A stretch of 64,000 nt of DNA from Nereocystis luetkeana (Eukaryota > Sar > Phaeophyceae > Laminariales > Laminariaceae), in NCBI GenBank assembly GCA_031213475.1, contig JARUPZ010000005.1:10611260-10675259 (forward strand), read 5' to 3'. Shown in pieces: positions 31,167 to 43,656 of the stretch. The position numbers and the translations under genes were made by a program. The notes under the pieces are model-generated. The model saw nothing but the letters and a program-made list of their open reading frames with translations. It was not told the DNA's origin and ran no database searches. How positions within the stretch are numbered: position 1 is the first letter of the stretch; the number at the start of each line of letters is the position of its first letter.

Positions 31167-31614
31167 CGTCCGTGGCGGGGGGCCTGATGTGGCCTTGGGG
31201 GATGTTTGGGCATATTCTTGCTTTTCAGAAATGCAATGCACTCAGCCAGATTCCTCCCTGCCGACCCCCTTGCACTTCCCAATTTCTATTTTTTTTCCCT
31301 CCTCGAGTCCAGCACATATGCGTACCTGAATACCTGGTATTCTTTAGTTTCCGAACATCCCAACCTGACATTCTTAACTGCCAGATTCTTAAGGGATGTC
31401 GCGTACTGTACTTCGTGCGTCTACTATTAATAGAGTAGTGGGGGTGTTGTATATCGTATCAGGACTTTCGAAACATCGAACAATCGACTTTCAACTGAGA
31501 ATGTCTGCCCGAATTCGAATTCTTACCAATTCAACTTAATTCCAGTACAAAATACAGAAATAAGTTGGAAGTGCCAATTACCCAACTATGTGTCTTTTTA
31601 CTGACATCAAAGGG

Positions 31615-31872
31615 CTATTGCCCCGACGCATGCTACTACTGGCAGGTACAAAGAAAAGCACCATTTCTTTCTTAGGCTCCCTACTTGAGGAGCTCCATAC
31701 CTTACCCCAGCACTGACTACAACAGCGGGAAAAAGAAAGCGTCCCGATGAATAATCCCATGGCCCAAGCATAAATCCGAATTATTTATCGGAACAAGATT
31801 GGCATCCAGAAGATTTTGGGTCAAGACGCCCCGTCATTCAGATATGTTTCTAGCGGACGTGTGCTGCTCCAG
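31615..31872. mobile_element. CGTTCTACGATAGAGGT MITE, degenerate
   Basis: The middle words GAGGAGCTCCA and GATGAATAATCCCATGG match the copies at 38344 and 57993; the ends are eroded. Confidence 0.45.
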
Positions 31873-32066
31873 TGTTGCACCTAGGGTGTGGTTCCAGGAT
31901 TGCCAAAAATGGACCCAGAGCACAGAACAAGGCAGTGCTAGACCAGACACGGGGGAGACACCCATGGCTAACACCACACACCCATAGCTTGTAAGTATAC
32001 CGATCTGGGAACCCAAGTGGAAGTCAATTATGTCCCCTATTGCGCACGAACGAGCTGCTGGTAACT

Positions 32067-32420
32067 GGTCGCCCCGGTGGTTCAAGTGGTTAACCTCGAA
32101 TTCTGCTTGTTTGAGTCCTGGGTTCGAGCCCCAGGTGGGTCGGACTTTGATTTTATTTGCAAAAATAAAAATAAAAATAAAAAAGGATTCAATTGTTGAG
32201 AGCGCCTTGCAGCGTGGGTAGGCACAATTCGATGCGAGTCGACGAGGGAAGGAAAGGCTGAAATCTTCTCGCGATAAAAAATGAAGGCACGTACCGTTGC
32301 GGGAAGGGGGGAAAAGAGCCTACCATGTGACCCCGGATCTGAGTTACGAGTGGGAAGGAGAGAGAGAAGAAGATGTGCGAAGATAATAAATGAGATGAGA
32401 AATAAAATAAAAAAAAAAAC
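32067..32420 (+). mobile_element. SINE-1, full length
   Basis: Head GGTCGCCCCGGTGGTTCAAG, B box GGGTTCGAGCCCC, body and an A-rich 3' tail near 32400-32420. Confidence 0.85.
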
Positions 32421-32567
32421 ATGGTGAGACTCTAAAAAAAAAACGTAACTCGCAGAGAGGAGGTGCGGAGAAACCTCCGCCGTAGCACCCCAAAATCAAG
32501 ACGACGCTCAAACGGGCGTGGTATTTAACCGATAGAAACGAAACCCTGCACAGTAGTATACAGCATC

Positions 32568-32707
32568 ATGACGGCAGTGATGCCGCCAAAAGCAGCTCGC
32601 AAACGCGAGGCGCGGCTGAGAAATGTTCGACAGCGTGCAAAAGCATGCCTTAAACAAGGTGGCAGATGCGTCGGTTCTAGTGCGTCAAATGCGATGGTAA
32701 GGGTCAT
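32568..32707 (+). CDS. Short basic exon-like frame, unrecognised
   Basis: MTAVMPPKAARKREARLRNV and the next 23 residues are very basic, followed by a GT donor (GCGATG|GTAAGG). It could be the first exon of a nucleic-acid-binding protein or of a transposon. No continuation is found before the MITEs. Confidence 0.2.
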
Positions 32708-33190
32708 TCATATCGGAGAGCGTTTTCAATTTTTTCGTCATTTATTTCGCGCAATTTTTCAATATTTCATATTTTCCTGTTTTTTTTTCCCCAAATATTG
32801 GAATGTTAACGAACTTGATATTTTTGCTTCTGGAGAATTTCACGAATAGTGACAGAACGCCTCCGTATATCCATACATATCTCCAATTATTTCCAAACTT
32901 TGGATTTAAAAAAAAACGGTCTCCGATTATAAGAATGACCCTTAGCGGAGAGCTTTTTCCCAATTTTCGACATTTTTTTCGCTAAATTTTTCAATCTTCC
33001 ATATTTCAATCTTCCATATTTTCCTGTTTTTTTTTCCCAAATATTGGAATGATAACGAACTTGATATTTTTGCTTCTGGAGAAATTCACGAATAATAGTG
33101 ACAGAACGCCTCCGTATATTGATACGTTTCTCCAATTATTTCCAAACTTTGGAAATATATTCTATAGGAAAAAACTCTTTCCGATAAGAA
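32705..33190. mobile_element. Two ATCGGAGAG MITEs in tandem
   Basis: Units at 32705-32934 and 32942-33190 share TTGATATTTTTGCTTCTGGA and GACAGAACGCCTCCGTATAT. Outer ends ATCGGAGAGCGTTTT and CTCTTTCCGATAAGAA are inverted. Confidence 0.65.
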
Positions 33191-33859
33191 TAAGCTAAGT
33201 AGCGCGTGCGATAGCCTGCGTTCGTGCTGTCACCTGGCCCTTTAACGTCTTTAGTGACGTGCCCTACACCTCGGTATATCCTGGAAGACGTGACCAGGGT
33301 TCGTACGAGTTCGACTGGTTAAATGGTTGGTATTCAACTTTGCAAGCTTGTACCGTCGATGTTAGGTTGCGCCGCTTACTGCTGTACTGCTGTAAAATGC
33401 TGAAACCGTGTTTTTGTATATAAACACGCGCACGGTTATCACGCATTTAATTTGGCAACCCCGAATATCGACCAATCGGTCGAACTCACAGCCGACGTGC
33501 CTTTTGTAGGATTTAATGAAAAATATGTACGTAGGGCAGTATACCAGGTATGAGGACCTTCTCCACACACACCCCCCTCCCTTGGCCTCTTGTGGTCAAC
33601 GCCAGTTTTTTGCCTTTTTCAGAGCAAGTAGCAGTAAACATACACTGTACATATATATCCATACACCAGAGGGTGAGGTGTTGGAGCGGCCCTGTCGGCG
33701 ACAAGTTTGAGATATCACATTTTGCAACTCTTACTAAAGGTTCGTGTCTGGACGAAAAAAAAGAATAAAACTACATCAACGTACGTACGTAGGACGTTGT
33801 GTTGTGCCGAGGCAATAATACCTGGACTACTATACTTTTTTCACTGCATATCCGCGAGT

Positions 33860-34230
33860 CTTCACTCTGACAGCACTCCAGATAGCAGGCAGGTGTGTTC
33901 TTCTTTCGTTTTCACGACTACCGTGCGTTTCGTACGGTGCAGGCAGCACCTCAGACAGCATCCGCTGTAGTCAGCAGCCACGAGTTGGTTAGTGGTGGGA
34001 ACGGGGGTACTCTATGTTATAGTTGAGAGGTTATACCCGTGGCCATGTTAGTTCAGTCTGCACATTGGTTTTAGCTCGTGTGCGGTTCTTCGTCCCGTGT
34101 ATTTTGAGGCCGCCGAATTTTCGTTTTTTTCCGTTTTTCGGATCTTCCTAGGGCTCCAGCACCTTTGTGTGACCACAGACTCCTTCGTCAGAGAGTTAAT
34201 GTGAGAACAACAACAACAACAACAACAACC
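33860..34230 (+). mobile_element. LINE-B-like 3' end with (CAA)n tail
   Basis: ACTACCGTGCGTTTCGTACG, CGGATCTTCCTAGGGCTCC and AGAGTTAATGTGAGAACAAC recur at 44690-45110 and partly at 49110-49318, each ending in CAA repeats. Confidence 0.65.
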
Positions 34231-35156
34231 TTGTAGTTAGTGCTGCTGAAGTTGTGTTCCAAGTACGTACCCTATCGAGGTCATTACACTAGCAATATCG
34301 CCAGGATTACTCTCGTTTGGGGGTCGAATTGCAGCTAAACACTTCCGAGCGAGTGAATGTCGTCGCGTCTACAGACGACAAAATGGGTCGGAGTTTTGCA
34401 AGGTTTCACCGTGTTCAGGCTTACCACGGCCGCTCTCACTTTCATGATTTGTTAAAGCATTGAGCAATCGCGTTCGGGCGAGAGGAAAACAAAATAGAGT
34501 AACCCCATCGCCACGCTATTTGCCTGAACTCACACCGCCCAGGGGCATGCATGCGTGTGCTCTGTGACTCTTTCCTTTCTTTTCTCATATTTTTTCTAAT
34601 ATGTTCATTTTCTTGTTTTTCATACCGTACGGTTCATTATACGAATTCGCTCATATTTTCTCTCCTCCCGAGAAGGAAACATACTCATTTATCCGGGTTC
34701 ACAGAGCAGCCCCCCCACCCTCCACAACGGTACGAATGTCGAATTTTTACTGGAAACCTCAGCGTCGTCCTCGTGCCACCTCACGAGGTGTTCGCCTGAC
34801 TTCGAGCACCCCCTCGGACCACGTCCCTGCCTTGTTTGCTGCAGTGGGCCACAGCGCGGTCTCCACTCCAAACACCAAGAGGCAGTGGTCCGATGACCCT
34901 TCCGTGGCTCGGAACCTCCTACGGTCTCGACTAAACAAATCTTTGCCTAAGTCTTGAACTGTACTCCCACGGCATCCGCAAATAAGAGCCGATGTTTACG
35001 TGTAATCGTTACGATGCTCTCGCAGCGAACAAGAGGGTGGCGTGGTCAGCGCAACGACGGCGCTAAAAGCCAATGACTCGCAGGAGGTTTTAGTGGTGAG
35101 CCATTCGAAGCTTGGTTCCCTAAGTGTCCCGCTCTGAGTGTCCTCGTCACCCTCCC

Positions 35157-35759
35157 TTACAGCAGGGTTTCAATCACTTCCGCCTTCAGCACGCGTTTTG
35201 ATTTTCTAAGGGTGGCGGCTGTCCGATCATACAACTCCGGGACGAACCGTTTGAGGCATGCCCGCATGAGACGGATCCATCGGGCGATTTTGGGCGAGAG
35301 GTCGGCGCTTTCGTGGATAACGCCGCTTGAGTATACGAACTGGGCCGCCTGGTCATACCGCTGGCCTGCGGATTCGGTGACGAACGGTGGTGCGAGTTGT
35401 CTGGTCTGGCGATCGTAGAGTAGACGCATTGTCCCCGTCTTCTCTGTGAATAATGTGAGACCTGCTGCTTCGAAGAAAGTCACGGTACTTGCCATAATTT
35501 TCAAGGCAGTCACGATGATTGTCATCATTTTCGCTAGCCCTTCAACCGACATCGAGACAATTCCTGCATCATCGGCGTACAACATGGCCCATACAGCCCT
35601 GCGCGCGCACGCCAACGGCTCTCGCTCCTCTGTTTTTACTACTCGAGCATCACTGATTTGGATCAAATGCCTGACGATGGCTTCGTCTTGGCTGAACGGT
35701 ACTGGTACGGCGTGAAATTCAGCCGGGAAGAACACGTTGAATAATAACGGTGATAACAC
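35157..35759 (-). pseudogene. LINE-A reverse transcriptase fragment (copy e)
   Basis: Contains [10 protein letters not shown], the [19 protein letters not shown] box, AAGQRYDQAAQFVYSSGVI and [11 protein letters not shown] duplicated stretch (TIIVTALKIMA) appears after the YADD box. Confidence 0.7.
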
Positions 35760-37540
35760 TTAACCTTGCCGCAGCTCCTGGGTGACGTCAAACCATTCCG
35801 AGTGCTCGCCGTCACCCGTACGCCCGCGAGCCCGCATGCTTCCGTGGAATGCATGGATGATTGTCAGCATCTTGGTTGCTACGCCAGAGCGTGTGTGAGG
35901 AAGTCCCATAGCAGCTGTCCGTCAACAGAGTCTTACACTTTCTGCAAATCGATGAAGCACACATACAGGGGGGGTTTCCTCTGTCGTCCGAGCCCTTGCA
36001 ACTGGCGCTCGACGAACAACATACCAATCCTTCATCGAGCGGGGCGAAAGCTGCACGTTTTCCCCGGGAGTATGGTCACTGTCGTGCAGGCGTTGCTGGG
36101 GCGGGACGCGATTATTTTTTCAACTATTTGCCTGCATGGGCAACAAGCGAGATCCCCCCATCTGTAGTTGTTGTTGCAATCAGCTGTGTCTGCTCCTTTT
36201 TGGAAAGGGCCTTGATGATAGCATGGTTTCCTTGCTGGGGGGCTTCTCCTGTCACCCAAACATGGACAAGGATGTTGGGAAACAACTGAGCGAATAAAGG
36301 CTGGCCGGTAGTCAAGAGTGCGGCCGGATGACCATCTGGCCAAACAGTTTTCCAATTTGACATCCCCTTGCGTGCTCCCGCCATTTCGCCCAGAGATGAT
36401 TCATCTATGAGCGACGCAGTGGAAATAGGTCGATGATCGCGGAATCGAGTCCAGGTGATTTCGTGCTCGAGAGATTGTGGTAAAGCCCCGCCCATCGTCC
36501 ACGAATTTGCATTTTCTCCCGCAACAGCGTGCTATCCTCGTCCCAGACGAACTCCCCTCTACTCGCTACAGTACCATTCAATCCCAACGTACTTTTCAGG
36601 CTCTGAAGAGATGCCCTCGGGTCATTGTTCGTTGTGAGAGTCACCCCACGGTAGGAGTTGCACTTTGTGGGACAAAGGTGCCTGACCAATTGATTTCCTT
36701 ATGTCTGGAAATACCAGTGAGGATGAAATGTTTACTCCTATATTCGTTTTAGGACTAGCGAATAGAAGCGCCGGTCGGGTGGTACGAACGATTTTTTTCC
36801 AAGTACTTTATCGGGTGAGATGTTGAGCTCCTAATGTTAGGGGCTCAGGAACGTCTGGTGCACCCCTACTTACTGTGGGATGGCTCGTGAGTCGTTTGAT
36901 TTCAACGAGGTACTCTTCGAAGTACGCCGGCAGTCCAGCGGCGATCACCTTCTACAGGTTCACACACGCAGATCTCAGTGTCTTCCACGCGCGGTTCGTT
37001 CCATCCTGTGGGTGGGTTACGCAATAATTAATCTCGCATATTCTGTGGCTGTCCACATGCTAGCAAGAATGCGGCCAAGGTTTCAGCAGACTCGCACGTT
37101 CCATGTCTGCGGTGGCGACGTGGAGAGGATGGTACCTCGTTTTTCAACAGCATCAATCGTGGCGGTAGTGAAATACCCAACCCTGCCAGACCTATTGCGA
37201 GGCTAGATAAGCTGATAGTGGAAACGATCCTCGGGATTACTCGTTCGCGACACATAACAAGCGGGCTGTCGAACCCTCGGTGTTTTGTCAGCCGTCGTAT
37301 TTGTCGGTCGGGCGAGTGACCACTGAGTAAGACTTTAATATGCAGGACGTTGTGGCCTGAGACAGCCTCATCTGGGGCGGCAGAAATCTTTTGGGCGACT
37401 TTAAAATCTTGTACTCTAGGTCGATGGGCCTAACGGGTGAGGGTGTAGTCGATCCGATTGCGATCGTTCGCGCTCGTGCCGTTGTGTGTATGTATGCTAT
37501 ATCCCACCTTTGCGCGTGCAGAAATACGTGTTGGTGAGAG

Positions 37541-37879
37541 CTAACTTGCAATTGGTGGCGAACGACGAGATTCGTCTGTCATTATCGCTACGAATATAAC
37601 GTGTACATGGTCCAACCGCTGTACTTCATCATCGCCGTCCGTACGCGCGTTGGCATCCTTCAGTACAAACAGACACTCTTTCGTCGTGATCTTCTCCACC
37701 AAGTCTTCCAGCTTCTGCCAGAAAATATGTTCCAGTTCGGTGTCTTTGGTACAATCAGTTGGAGCATACGCAACGACGAATCTGATTGCCTCCCATTTAC
37801 CAGCCAGCTCAAAGCGCATACTCGTAGACACAAGCCGTTCGCCAACGAACTGGTGAGTGTACACATACTCACTGCGCAA
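37541..37879 (-). pseudogene. LINE-A endonuclease domain fragment
   Basis: Residues SMRFELAGKW, FVVAYAPTDCTKD and ECLFVLKDANART match the spacing of APE-type LINE endonucleases (the N-Asp and Asn-Ala sites). The frame runs out at 37541. Confidence 0.65.
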
Positions 37880-38023
37880 CGATTCCTCGACAGCAAGACC
37901 TGCTTCGTACAGGCCTTGTCTGGCAGCTGTTTTGTCGGTGCTGATTCGTCAATCATAGAGAAACACGCAAGTTCTGTGTCACACTTTTACTCCTACTACT
38001 TGGAAAGTGGCCCGCGTGCCTAC

Positions 38024-38125
38024 TATTACGGGGGACCATATCTAATAGGACCAAATATTGTGAGTAAAAATGGGGGGTTAAACAGGTTTTTGTGTGTGTG
38101 TGCCATAGGTTCTATTTTATAATGG
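38024..38125. mobile_element. TA MITE, right end lost
   Basis: TATTACGGGGGACCATATCT at the left; the right arm ends at TAATGGT. Confidence 0.6.
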
Positions 38126-38164
38126 TAAAAAGACCATCTTCGTACGTCGACTATCCCAAATTGC

Positions 38165-38343
38165 ATAAAAGATAAATAGTGAGAGCAGAAACCGCAAGAC
38201 AAAGTGCGAGTTCTCAACATTCGAAAGAAGTAGACAAGCAGCGCGATAAAGAGGAGGGTACGTACCGGGGGGGGACCTGGGACCATGTTCTGTCCAAACG
38301 ATCGCCGACGGTTAAACTTATTACAAGGTACCAGTTGAAGAGG
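38165..38343 (+). mobile_element. SINE-2-like 3' fragment, worn
   Basis: CGTACCGGGGGGGGACCTGG and GATCGCCGACGGTTAAAC parallel 49900-50000 and 51890-51970. Confidence 0.4.
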
Positions 38344-38593
38344 CGTTCTACGATAGAGGTTCATCCTATAAATAGTTTTTCTGAGGCCCCTTACTCAAGG
38401 AGCTCCACACCTCACCCAAAAACTGGCGTCAGCAAAAATCAAATTACGCCCCGATGAATAATCCCATCGTCCAAGCATACCAAAGTGCCATTTTTCGAAA
38501 CGAGATTGGTATTCCGACGATTTTAGGGTTAAAAAAACAACCCGATATTCAGAAAACAAATGAACGGAAATGTGGTACCTCTGTCGTAGAACG
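38344..38593. mobile_element. CGTTCTACGATAGAGGT MITE, complete
   Basis: Terminal repeats CGTTCTACGATAGAGGT and ACCTCTGTCGTAGAACG; 250 bp, no coding. Confidence 0.75.
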
Positions 38594-38696
38594 TGTCTGA
38601 AAGCTACAGTAGTAAGAACCCAAGTAGTGATGAAGCGAAAGTGATAAGAATAGAGTAAAGAATCCACGTACGACAATGTTAGGCAGAAAGGCTCCT

Positions 38697-38925
38697 TTTT
38701 ATCGGAGAGCGTTTTTTTCCATAATTTAAAAAATTCGGAAATGGTTGGAAATATGTAGCGTAATATACGGAGGCGTTTTGTCACTCTTCGTGAAATTCTG
38801 CACAAGCAAAAAAAAAACATCGTCAAATTTCACACATTTATAAAAAAAACAAGAAAATATGGAATGTTGAAAAATTGCGGCACCAAATGTCGAAAATATG
38901 GGAAAACACTCTCCGATAAGAATGA
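38697..38925. mobile_element. ATCGGAGAG MITE
   Basis: TTATCGGAGAGCGTTTTTTT to AACACTCTCCGATAAGAA, with internal words shared with 32.7-33.2 kb in inverted order. Confidence 0.7.
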
Positions 38926-38934
38926 TCCCACAAG

Positions 38935-39130
38935 CGGAGTCGACTCCGCAAAGCCATGTCATCATACCGAAGAGGACAGACACGATATACACATTTTATG
39001 AAAATCCGATAGAATATAAACGGAAATAACAAGCGGGAAGAAAATAGAATAGCCAATATATAGAAACTGAATGTGGCCACCCGCAAGGGGATGATGTGGC
39101 AGACACTTGAAAGCCATCTCGTTGTTTGAT
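38935..39130 (-). repeat. R4 arm fragment
   Basis: GACAGACACGATATACACAT and GGCAGACACTTGAAAGCCA match the R4 arm on the minus strand. Confidence 0.5.
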
Positions 39131-39239
39131 GCGAGGTCCAGCGGTGATACAGTAGCAATGGGCAACTTGTATGTTTTACATGTAGATTGAGATACTGAAC
39201 TTAATCTCCGATGCATGAAACACCGAACTCGTATCCAGT

Positions 39240-42200
39240 AGGTGTTTGCTTCGTACCGTACCTATCTCTTGGATGCCGACGCGTTACCCGGGCAGAAGAT
39301 GGACGGGTGCATGGATGATGCGAGTAGAGTGCTTGGAGCATATACGGATGTGATGTTCGTAACGATCATGGCAAACGACCTTTGTCAGAAAATTATCTCT
39401 CACCAACAAGGGTGGAATATCGCATGCGCTAAACGGCCCCAGCCCGAACAACCGTAAGCGGAAGGACCCCACCGGAACCCGTCATCCCCATCGGCCTAGC
39501 GTACATGACGTTCACGTCATGCTACAGTCTCCCCCCCCTATCTAACGCCGACTCAGACCACAAGTTTCTTGTGTATCGAACTCCGACTCAGTGGTCACTT
39601 TGCACCCGACAGACAAACGCAAAGGGCGACGAAAAGCCGTGAGTTCGACAGGCAGCTTATTAAATCCGATGAAAAGCGTCGTCCTGCGTCAGTGAGTAAT
39701 CGCTATGGTCCTTCCCATGCTCAGCCAGATTATCCAGCCCCGAAATACGTCTGGAATGGTTGACTTTTTCGTATTACGGATGCGGTTGAATAAGAGGTGC
39801 CACCCCCTCCACGTCGCCACCACAGATATGGATGTTGTGAGTCTGCCAAACTCGTGGCCGTACTCACATTAGAATGGACAGCGAGGGCGGATGCACGACA
39901 ATTCTTGCGGGGATAGAAGCGAGTGGAAGCCACTGAGATCTGTATAGGGCGAACCTTCAGAAGGCGCTTGCCGCAAGACTGCATGCGTACGTCAAATAGT
40001 ACTTCACCAAAACAGAACGACTCATAACGAACAACGACCAGAAGGGATCGGATTAGAGCCTGAAAAGTACGGTGGGATTGGAAGGTACTATAGCGTGGAG
40101 GGAGCAGTTCAATAGGGACGTGGATGGCACGCTGTTGCGGGATAAGGTGCGAGTTCGTGGACGATGGGCGGGGCTCCACCCCTACGTTTGAACACGAAAT
40201 CGATCCCAGGATCATCGACCTCGTGCCCCCGCGACCGCTTCAACTGTCGCTTGAAGATGACGGTCCATGGACGAGATGACGGGAGCATATAGTCGAAGGG
40301 CGAGTTGGAAAGCTGTTGGGCCAGAATGTCTCCCGGCTGAATTCATAAACTTCGACCACCTCCCATCCGTCCAGTACTTTCACAAACCCTTGCCAATGTG
40401 TGGGTAGCAGGAGAAGCCCCCTTGTAATGAGAGGATGCGATCATCAGGGTCCTTCACACACAGAAAGACAGAGCTGATTGCAACAACTACAGAAGAGGGA
40501 CCTCGCTTGTTGCCCACGCAAGCAGATAAGTTAAAAATAGTCGCGTCACGCCCCAGCAAGTACTGCAGGACGGCGGGAATACTCCCGGAGAAACAGTACT
40601 GCTTCCGCCTCGCTCGATGAAAGATTGGTGTGTTGTTCGTCGTGCGCCGATTGCGAGCGCTCGGACGGCAGAGGAACCCCCCCCTGTATTTGTGCTAGAT
40701 CGATCTGCAGAAAGCGTACGACTCTGTTGACGGACAGCTGTCATGGGAGTTCCTCACACACGCTCCGGCGTACCAGCCGAGATGCTTACAACCATCCGCG
40801 CATTCCACGGAGGCACGCGGGCTCGCGTGCTTACGGGTGACGGCGAGCACTCGGAAATGTTTGACGGCACGCAGGTGCTGCGGCAAGGCTAAGTGTTATC
40901 ACCGTTACTATTCAACGTGTTCTTCGCAGCTGTATTACACGCCGTACTAGTACCCTTCAGCGAAGACGATGCCGTCGTCAGGTATTTGGTCTAATTCAGT
41001 GATTAAGGAGTTGTCGGAATAGAGGAGCAGGAGCCGGTGGCGTGCGTGCACAGGGCGGTATGGGGCATGTTGTACGGCGATGATGCAGGAGTTGTCTCGA
41101 TGTCGGCTGAAGGGCTAGCGAAAATGATGACAATCATCGTGACTGTCTTCGAAGCAGCAGGCCTCACACTATTCAAAAGGAAGACGGAGACAACATTTCT
41201 ACTCTACGATCACCAGACCAGACAACCCTCGCCCCACCTCTTGACATCGGATCAGCTGGCTATGGGTATGAACAGACGGCCCAGGTTATATACCTAGGAG
41301 GCGAAATCCTCGAAAACGCTTACCTCTCAATCGGAATCGATCGAGGGATCCGTCTCATGCGAGCACGCCTCAAACGGTTCGTCCCGGAGTTGTATGATCG
41401 GATGACCACCCCCTTACAAAAACAAAACGCGTGCTGAAGGCCGAGGTGATGGATACCCTGCTGTACGGGTAGGTGACCGACGACACCCAGAGCGGGACAC
41501 TTTGCCAAGCTTCTAACGGCCCACCCCAAAATCCTCGTGCGAGGCATTGGCTTTCATCGCCCACTTTGCACTGACCGCGCTACCCTTTCGTTCGCGAAGA
41601 CCCTCAAAATAACACAATTGCGAAGGCATCGAAACCATTGTACGTACTGGACGCCTCTTATTTGCGAACGCGGTGCCACGGGAAAGTAAGGAGCGATCGC
41701 CAAGTTAAGTATTTTTCGGGACGACGGCCGGTGGGGAGACCGCGAGACTTGGCGGACAGTTCACGACCTGGCATAGATGCTCAGTCGAAGCCTTTACAAA
41801 GCTCCGAGCCACCACAGTGTCTGCGGAACACTCCCTCTTGGTGTTTGGAATTAATTGAGACCGCGCTGTGGTTAACTGCAGCGAATAGGACGGAGAAGTG
41901 GTCTCGGGGGGTGCTCGAAGTTAGCCGAACGGTTCATGGTGAGGTCGCACAAGGACGAGGCTGAGCTTAGTAGGCAACGCTGCGCATCCACTGTGGGTTG
42001 TGTCCAAAGGACTGTAGGGAGGAGGGGGAGCAGGAGGAGTGGAAGAAATCCCGACCAAGGAAATGCGGGTAAGGGGGAGAACAGCAAGCGAAGAAGGTAA
42101 ACTGCGGTGGACGAAAGTAGGAAGGAGGTGGCAGACAGGTTCGCAAGGCACCAGGGCGACTAGTATGTAGAACATATGTATGCTACTTGTGCCGTCAACC

Positions 42201-42470
42201 CGTGCAGCTGGTTCGAACGTTGTTGTCCTTCGTCTTCATTCCTTGTTTCTTGCGCTTGATCCTCTGTGATTTTCATTTTACGTCTTTCTCTTCCTTTCTT
42301 CTATTATCAAGCTTTATCCAAAGAGCCGTGTGGCGTGGGCGAATGACGAGCCTACATTGCTTGTTTCGTATTGTCTGACGCTGAGTGGCAGGGCAAAATT
42401 GACATACCTCGGACGCAGACGACAGGCAGGGAAGCAAGGTATCAGGTGGACTAGGAGGGAAAACGTGGCT
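39240..42470 (+). mobile_element. LINE-A copy f (endonuclease end to C-terminus)
   Basis: The plus strand carries the end of the endonuclease domain (39240-39640), a linker, RT from about 40455 (LVAHAS-like, FRLAR, YGDDAGVV at about 41079) and a C-terminus to about 42160. It is decayed, and the YADD box has become YGDD. With copy e it forms a head-to-head pair in the intergenic region. Confidence 0.75.
41037..41297 (+). pseudogene. LINE-A RT active-site fragment (copy f)
   Basis: VWGMLYGDDAGVVSMSAEGL then EAAGLTLFKRKTETTFL. The second residue of the YADD box is changed (A to G). Confidence 0.65.
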
Positions 42471-42485
42471 ATGCTACTCGTGACC

Positions 42486-42744
42486 CGTTCTACGATAGAG
42501 GTAGCAGATTACCGCTATTTTGTTTCTGAAAGACGGAGTTCCTCGACCCCAAATCGTCGGAATACCAATCTTGATTTAAAAAAACAAGTTTGGTAGACTC
42601 GGGCCATGTGGGGATTATTCGCCGCGATGCAATTTGATTTTTGCTGAAGTTAGTTTTCGGGTGAGGTATGGAGCTCCTAAAGCGAGGAGCCTCAGAAATT
42701 TTATGGTGAATCTCAGTCAGTCGTGGAACACCTCTCGTATCGAA
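42486..42744. mobile_element. CGTTCTACGATAGAGGT MITE at the LINE-A/R4 junction
   Basis: Left end CGTTCTACGATAGAGGT; right end ACACCTCTCGTATCG. It sits exactly between the LINE-A tail (CTATGCTACTCGTG) and R4. Confidence 0.7.
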
Positions 42745-43230
42745 GACTGCTGCGGCTACCGAGACGGTGCTTTTCGTTTTAGATTGCCTGTTATTTTCCC
42801 TTTGTTCTCGTTCTCAGTCTGTGTACCAGCAGTGAGTGGTGTTTTATCGGCTTCTTTTTCATCAGCTCGTTATGGTATAGGGTCTGGAGCATCGCCTGCG
42901 GGGGGGCACGAGCGTGTTGTTTTTTACATTTACTTTTTTTTTTTTTTTTCTTTTTTGTCGGTTGTCTTCTTTGCTTTCCTTTTTTCTTTGTTTTCTTTCG
43001 TTTCCCTATTTTTTAGAATGCGTATGATATGCCTGTCGAATCCAGTATGATGCTGTTCGTACTGCATACCTAATGGGCAACGTAGTATTTCTTTTGTCGT
43101 AGTTTCGTGGCCACATAACTTGTATCTCTCTACTCGTAGGATTGAAGAATCGGCACGGACACTGATTGTGCTGGATGTCGACGGGTAAAATCACCGGTTT
43201 AGTATGAAGAACACACACACGGCTTGTGTA
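42744..43230 (+). repeat. R4 unit after LINE-A copy f
   Basis: TTGCCTGTTATTTTCCCTTT, the arm (ATGATATGCCTGTCG) and the core (GAATCGGCACGGACACTG), ending in ACACACAC. Confidence 0.6.
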
Positions 43231-43656
43231 GGATGTCGACGGGCGACAAGAAGGTATTCTCATGACGTGAAGTAATACATGTTACATTCTACCAGGTAGA
43301 GGACCACAAACGTTCGATGCGATAAATAAAAAATCGAAGTTCGATTTGTCGATGTTTCGAAAGTTTCGATATGGTATTCAACGGGCCATATCCATCGGCC
43401 CTAGTAATAACATCGTATACAAGTTCGGACTGTGTTTATCCTGCAGGAGAGCGTATCAAACACGTAGTACCCCCCACAGCTTGATGCAGGCGGTCGAAGG
43501 ACCACGGACAGCTCGCACAACGTGAGTTTTGACGAAATCCTCGATCTCGCAGCTGTAGTATTGTTTCCCCCATTTCGTCACGCCCCATCTTGCCCCATCT
43601 TGAAACACCAGCACCCCAACCCAGGCCTACTAACTTATCACAACTCCCCAAGTATC

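Larger units (their letters stand above)
34500..37965 (-). mobile_element. LINE-A copy e (endonuclease to C-terminus)
   Basis: Nearly full span on the minus strand. The AP-endonuclease part is at 37879-37290 (VVAYAPTD, DANAR), the linker at 37250-36560, the RT at 36370-35157 ([25 protein letters not shown]) and the C-terminus to about 34700. It is broken by several stops and shifts, and the 5' end is missing at about 37965. Confidence 0.75.

Noticed and set aside
32067-32150. tRNA gene (A and B boxes present), also at other SINE-1 heads
   Set aside because: It continues into the SINE body, recurs in many copies, and no complete cloverleaf forms.
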